Assembly: GCF_010726245.1 (NCBI RefSeq)
Contig: NZ_AP022561.1
Coordinates: forward strand, 5,704,001 to 5,768,000
Reading direction: 5' to 3'
DNA length: 64,000 nucleotides
Source: Mycolicibacterium aichiense
GTDB lineage: Bacteria > Actinomycetota > Actinomycetes > Mycobacteriales > Mycobacteriaceae
Shown: positions 63,363 to 64,000 of the stretch, piece by piece
Layout of the letters: each line of letters begins with the position of its first letter
Numbering within the stretch: position 1 is the stretch's first letter
The notes under the pieces: generated by a model
Seen by the model: only the letters and a program-made list of their open reading frames with translations
The model's database searches: none
Told to the model about the DNA's origin: nothing
Made by a program: the position numbers and the translations under genes

Positions 63363-64000
63363 TCAACTCCGCGATGGGTTCAGCACGTCATCGGCGAAAC
63401 GGGCGATACCGTCGAGCGCCTCGCGGGTGCGCCGCCACGGCATGACGATCATCCGGTCGATGCCCGCATCCGCCGCGCGGCGCACATCAGCGGGCGACTC
63501 TGCCGGAGCCGACGCGGTCACCTCCGGCGTGCCCGTCCGGCCGTGCTCGGCCCACAGCGCCGAGAGCTTGCGCACCGACCCGGGAATCTGGTCCAGCGTG
63601 TGATTCATCGGAATCCAGCCGGAGCCGAACCGGGCGACCCGGCGCAACGCGGGCAGGCCGTCGCCGCCGACGTGGATCGGCGGTCCACCCGGCTGCACCG
63701 GCTTGGGTTCGAAAGCGACGGCATCGAAGTCGAAGAACCGGCCGTGGTGTTCGGTGGTCGGCTCGGTCCACAGCGCCCGGCACACCTCGAGCGCCTCGTC
63801 GACGCGGGCGCCGCGAGTACTGAAGTCCAGACCGGCGGCGTCCCATTCCTCGCGCAGCCAACTGGCACCGATACCGAAGTCGAACCGGCCGTCCGAGACG
63901 ATGTCCAGCGTCGCGGCCGCACGGGCGCTGACGAACGGATGGCGCAACCCGATGTTGTAGACGTAGGTGCCCAGTCGGATCGTGCTGGTCTGGCCGGCCA
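63363..64000 (-). CDS. LLM-class F420-dependent oxidoreductase, 5' part outside window
   Basis: Luciferase-like oxidoreductase; the visible 212 codons lack the N-terminus. The frame stays open to the right edge, reading TSTIRLGTYVYNIGLRHPF before SARAAATLDIVSDGRFDFGIGASW. Later IHVGGDGLPALRRVARFGSGW is typical of the TIGR03619-like subgroup. It precedes the SDR by 4 bp, so the two probably act together. Confidence 0.84.
   Translation of the reverse strand, partial: AGQTSTIRLGTYVYNIGLRHPFVSARAAATLDIVSDGRFDFGIGASWLREEWDAAGLDFSTRGARVDEALEVCRALWTEPTTEHHGRFFDFDAVAFEPKPVQPGGPPIHVGGDGLPALRRVARFGSGWIPMNHTLDQIPGSVRKLSALWAEHGRTGTPEVTASAPAESPADVRRAADAGIDRMIVMPWRRTREALDGIARFADDVLNPSRS

Overview
The window is high-GC actinobacterial DNA from a mycobacterium, most likely a fast-growing environmental Mycolicibacterium-type species. 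Genus-level markers seen in the sequence include a MmcO-type multicopper oxidase, DUF5709 and DUF3072 proteins, a SigI-like sigma factor, RecBCD, an MceA protein, a maltokinase, F420-type LLM oxidoreductases, a mycofactocin-type SDR and a perfect KstR-type operator. No rRNA, tRNA, CRISPR array, prophage or insertion sequence was recognised.

Layout. 0-3.5 kb: a probable copper-defence block (mmcO, a histidine kinase with a His/Met-rich sensor loop, a DUF305 lipoprotein, a His-tailed membrane protein); two 25-bp elements differing at two positions lie upstream of mmcO/kinase and of the DUF305 gene. 3.5-8.5 kb: a GT-C glycosyltransferase, then a DesA3-like desaturase with its reductase and a divergent DesT-like TetR regulator. 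8.4-12.6 kb: HAD hydrolase, RibD-type reductase, a small conserved protein and GlgX/TreX. 12.7-17.9 kb: DUF5709, a GNAT/SDR/crotonase operon, and a two-gene metal module (PRC-barrel/MgtE_N-like protein plus an atypical NRAMP transporter). 18-23.7 kb: acyl-CoA dehydrogenase with TetR, a lower-GC pair of lipoproteins, thioesterase and CaiB-type CoA-transferase. 23.7-26.5 kb: small proteins, a phosphoesterase and a MarR/ABC exporter operon with a perfect palindrome. 26.5-36.2 kb: deazaflavin-dependent reductase, SigI-like sigma factor and recC-recB-recD. 36.4-42.4 kb: a 1,419-residue secreted GH5 cellulase with CBM2 and Calx-beta modules, converging on a Tat-exported sulfatase. 42.4-45.3 kb: maltokinase, quinone oxidoreductase, GreA-like factor. 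45.3-50.6 kb: a complete four-gene ABC importer, a divergent HugZ-like protein and two small genes. 50.6-55.9 kb: two head-to-head VWA membrane proteins, then a P450/TetR/SGNH-hydrolase locus with three GTAC-N6-GTAC palindromes. 56-64 kb: a solitary MceA, LLM oxidoreductases, TetR, a KstR-type FadD, SDRs and a DUF1275 protein.

The most notable items are (1) the cellulase, whose GH5 catalytic domain appears inserted into a Calx-beta fold and which carries an unrecognised C-terminal domain; (2) the copper block with its shared promoter element; (3) the GTAC-N6-GTAC regulon; (4) the NRAMP/MgtE_N-like pair lacking canonical NRAMP metal ligands; and (5) the KstR box in front of an acyl-CoA synthetase. 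Start codons were moved from the longest reading frame where a better start, ribosome binding site or 4-bp overlap supported it.
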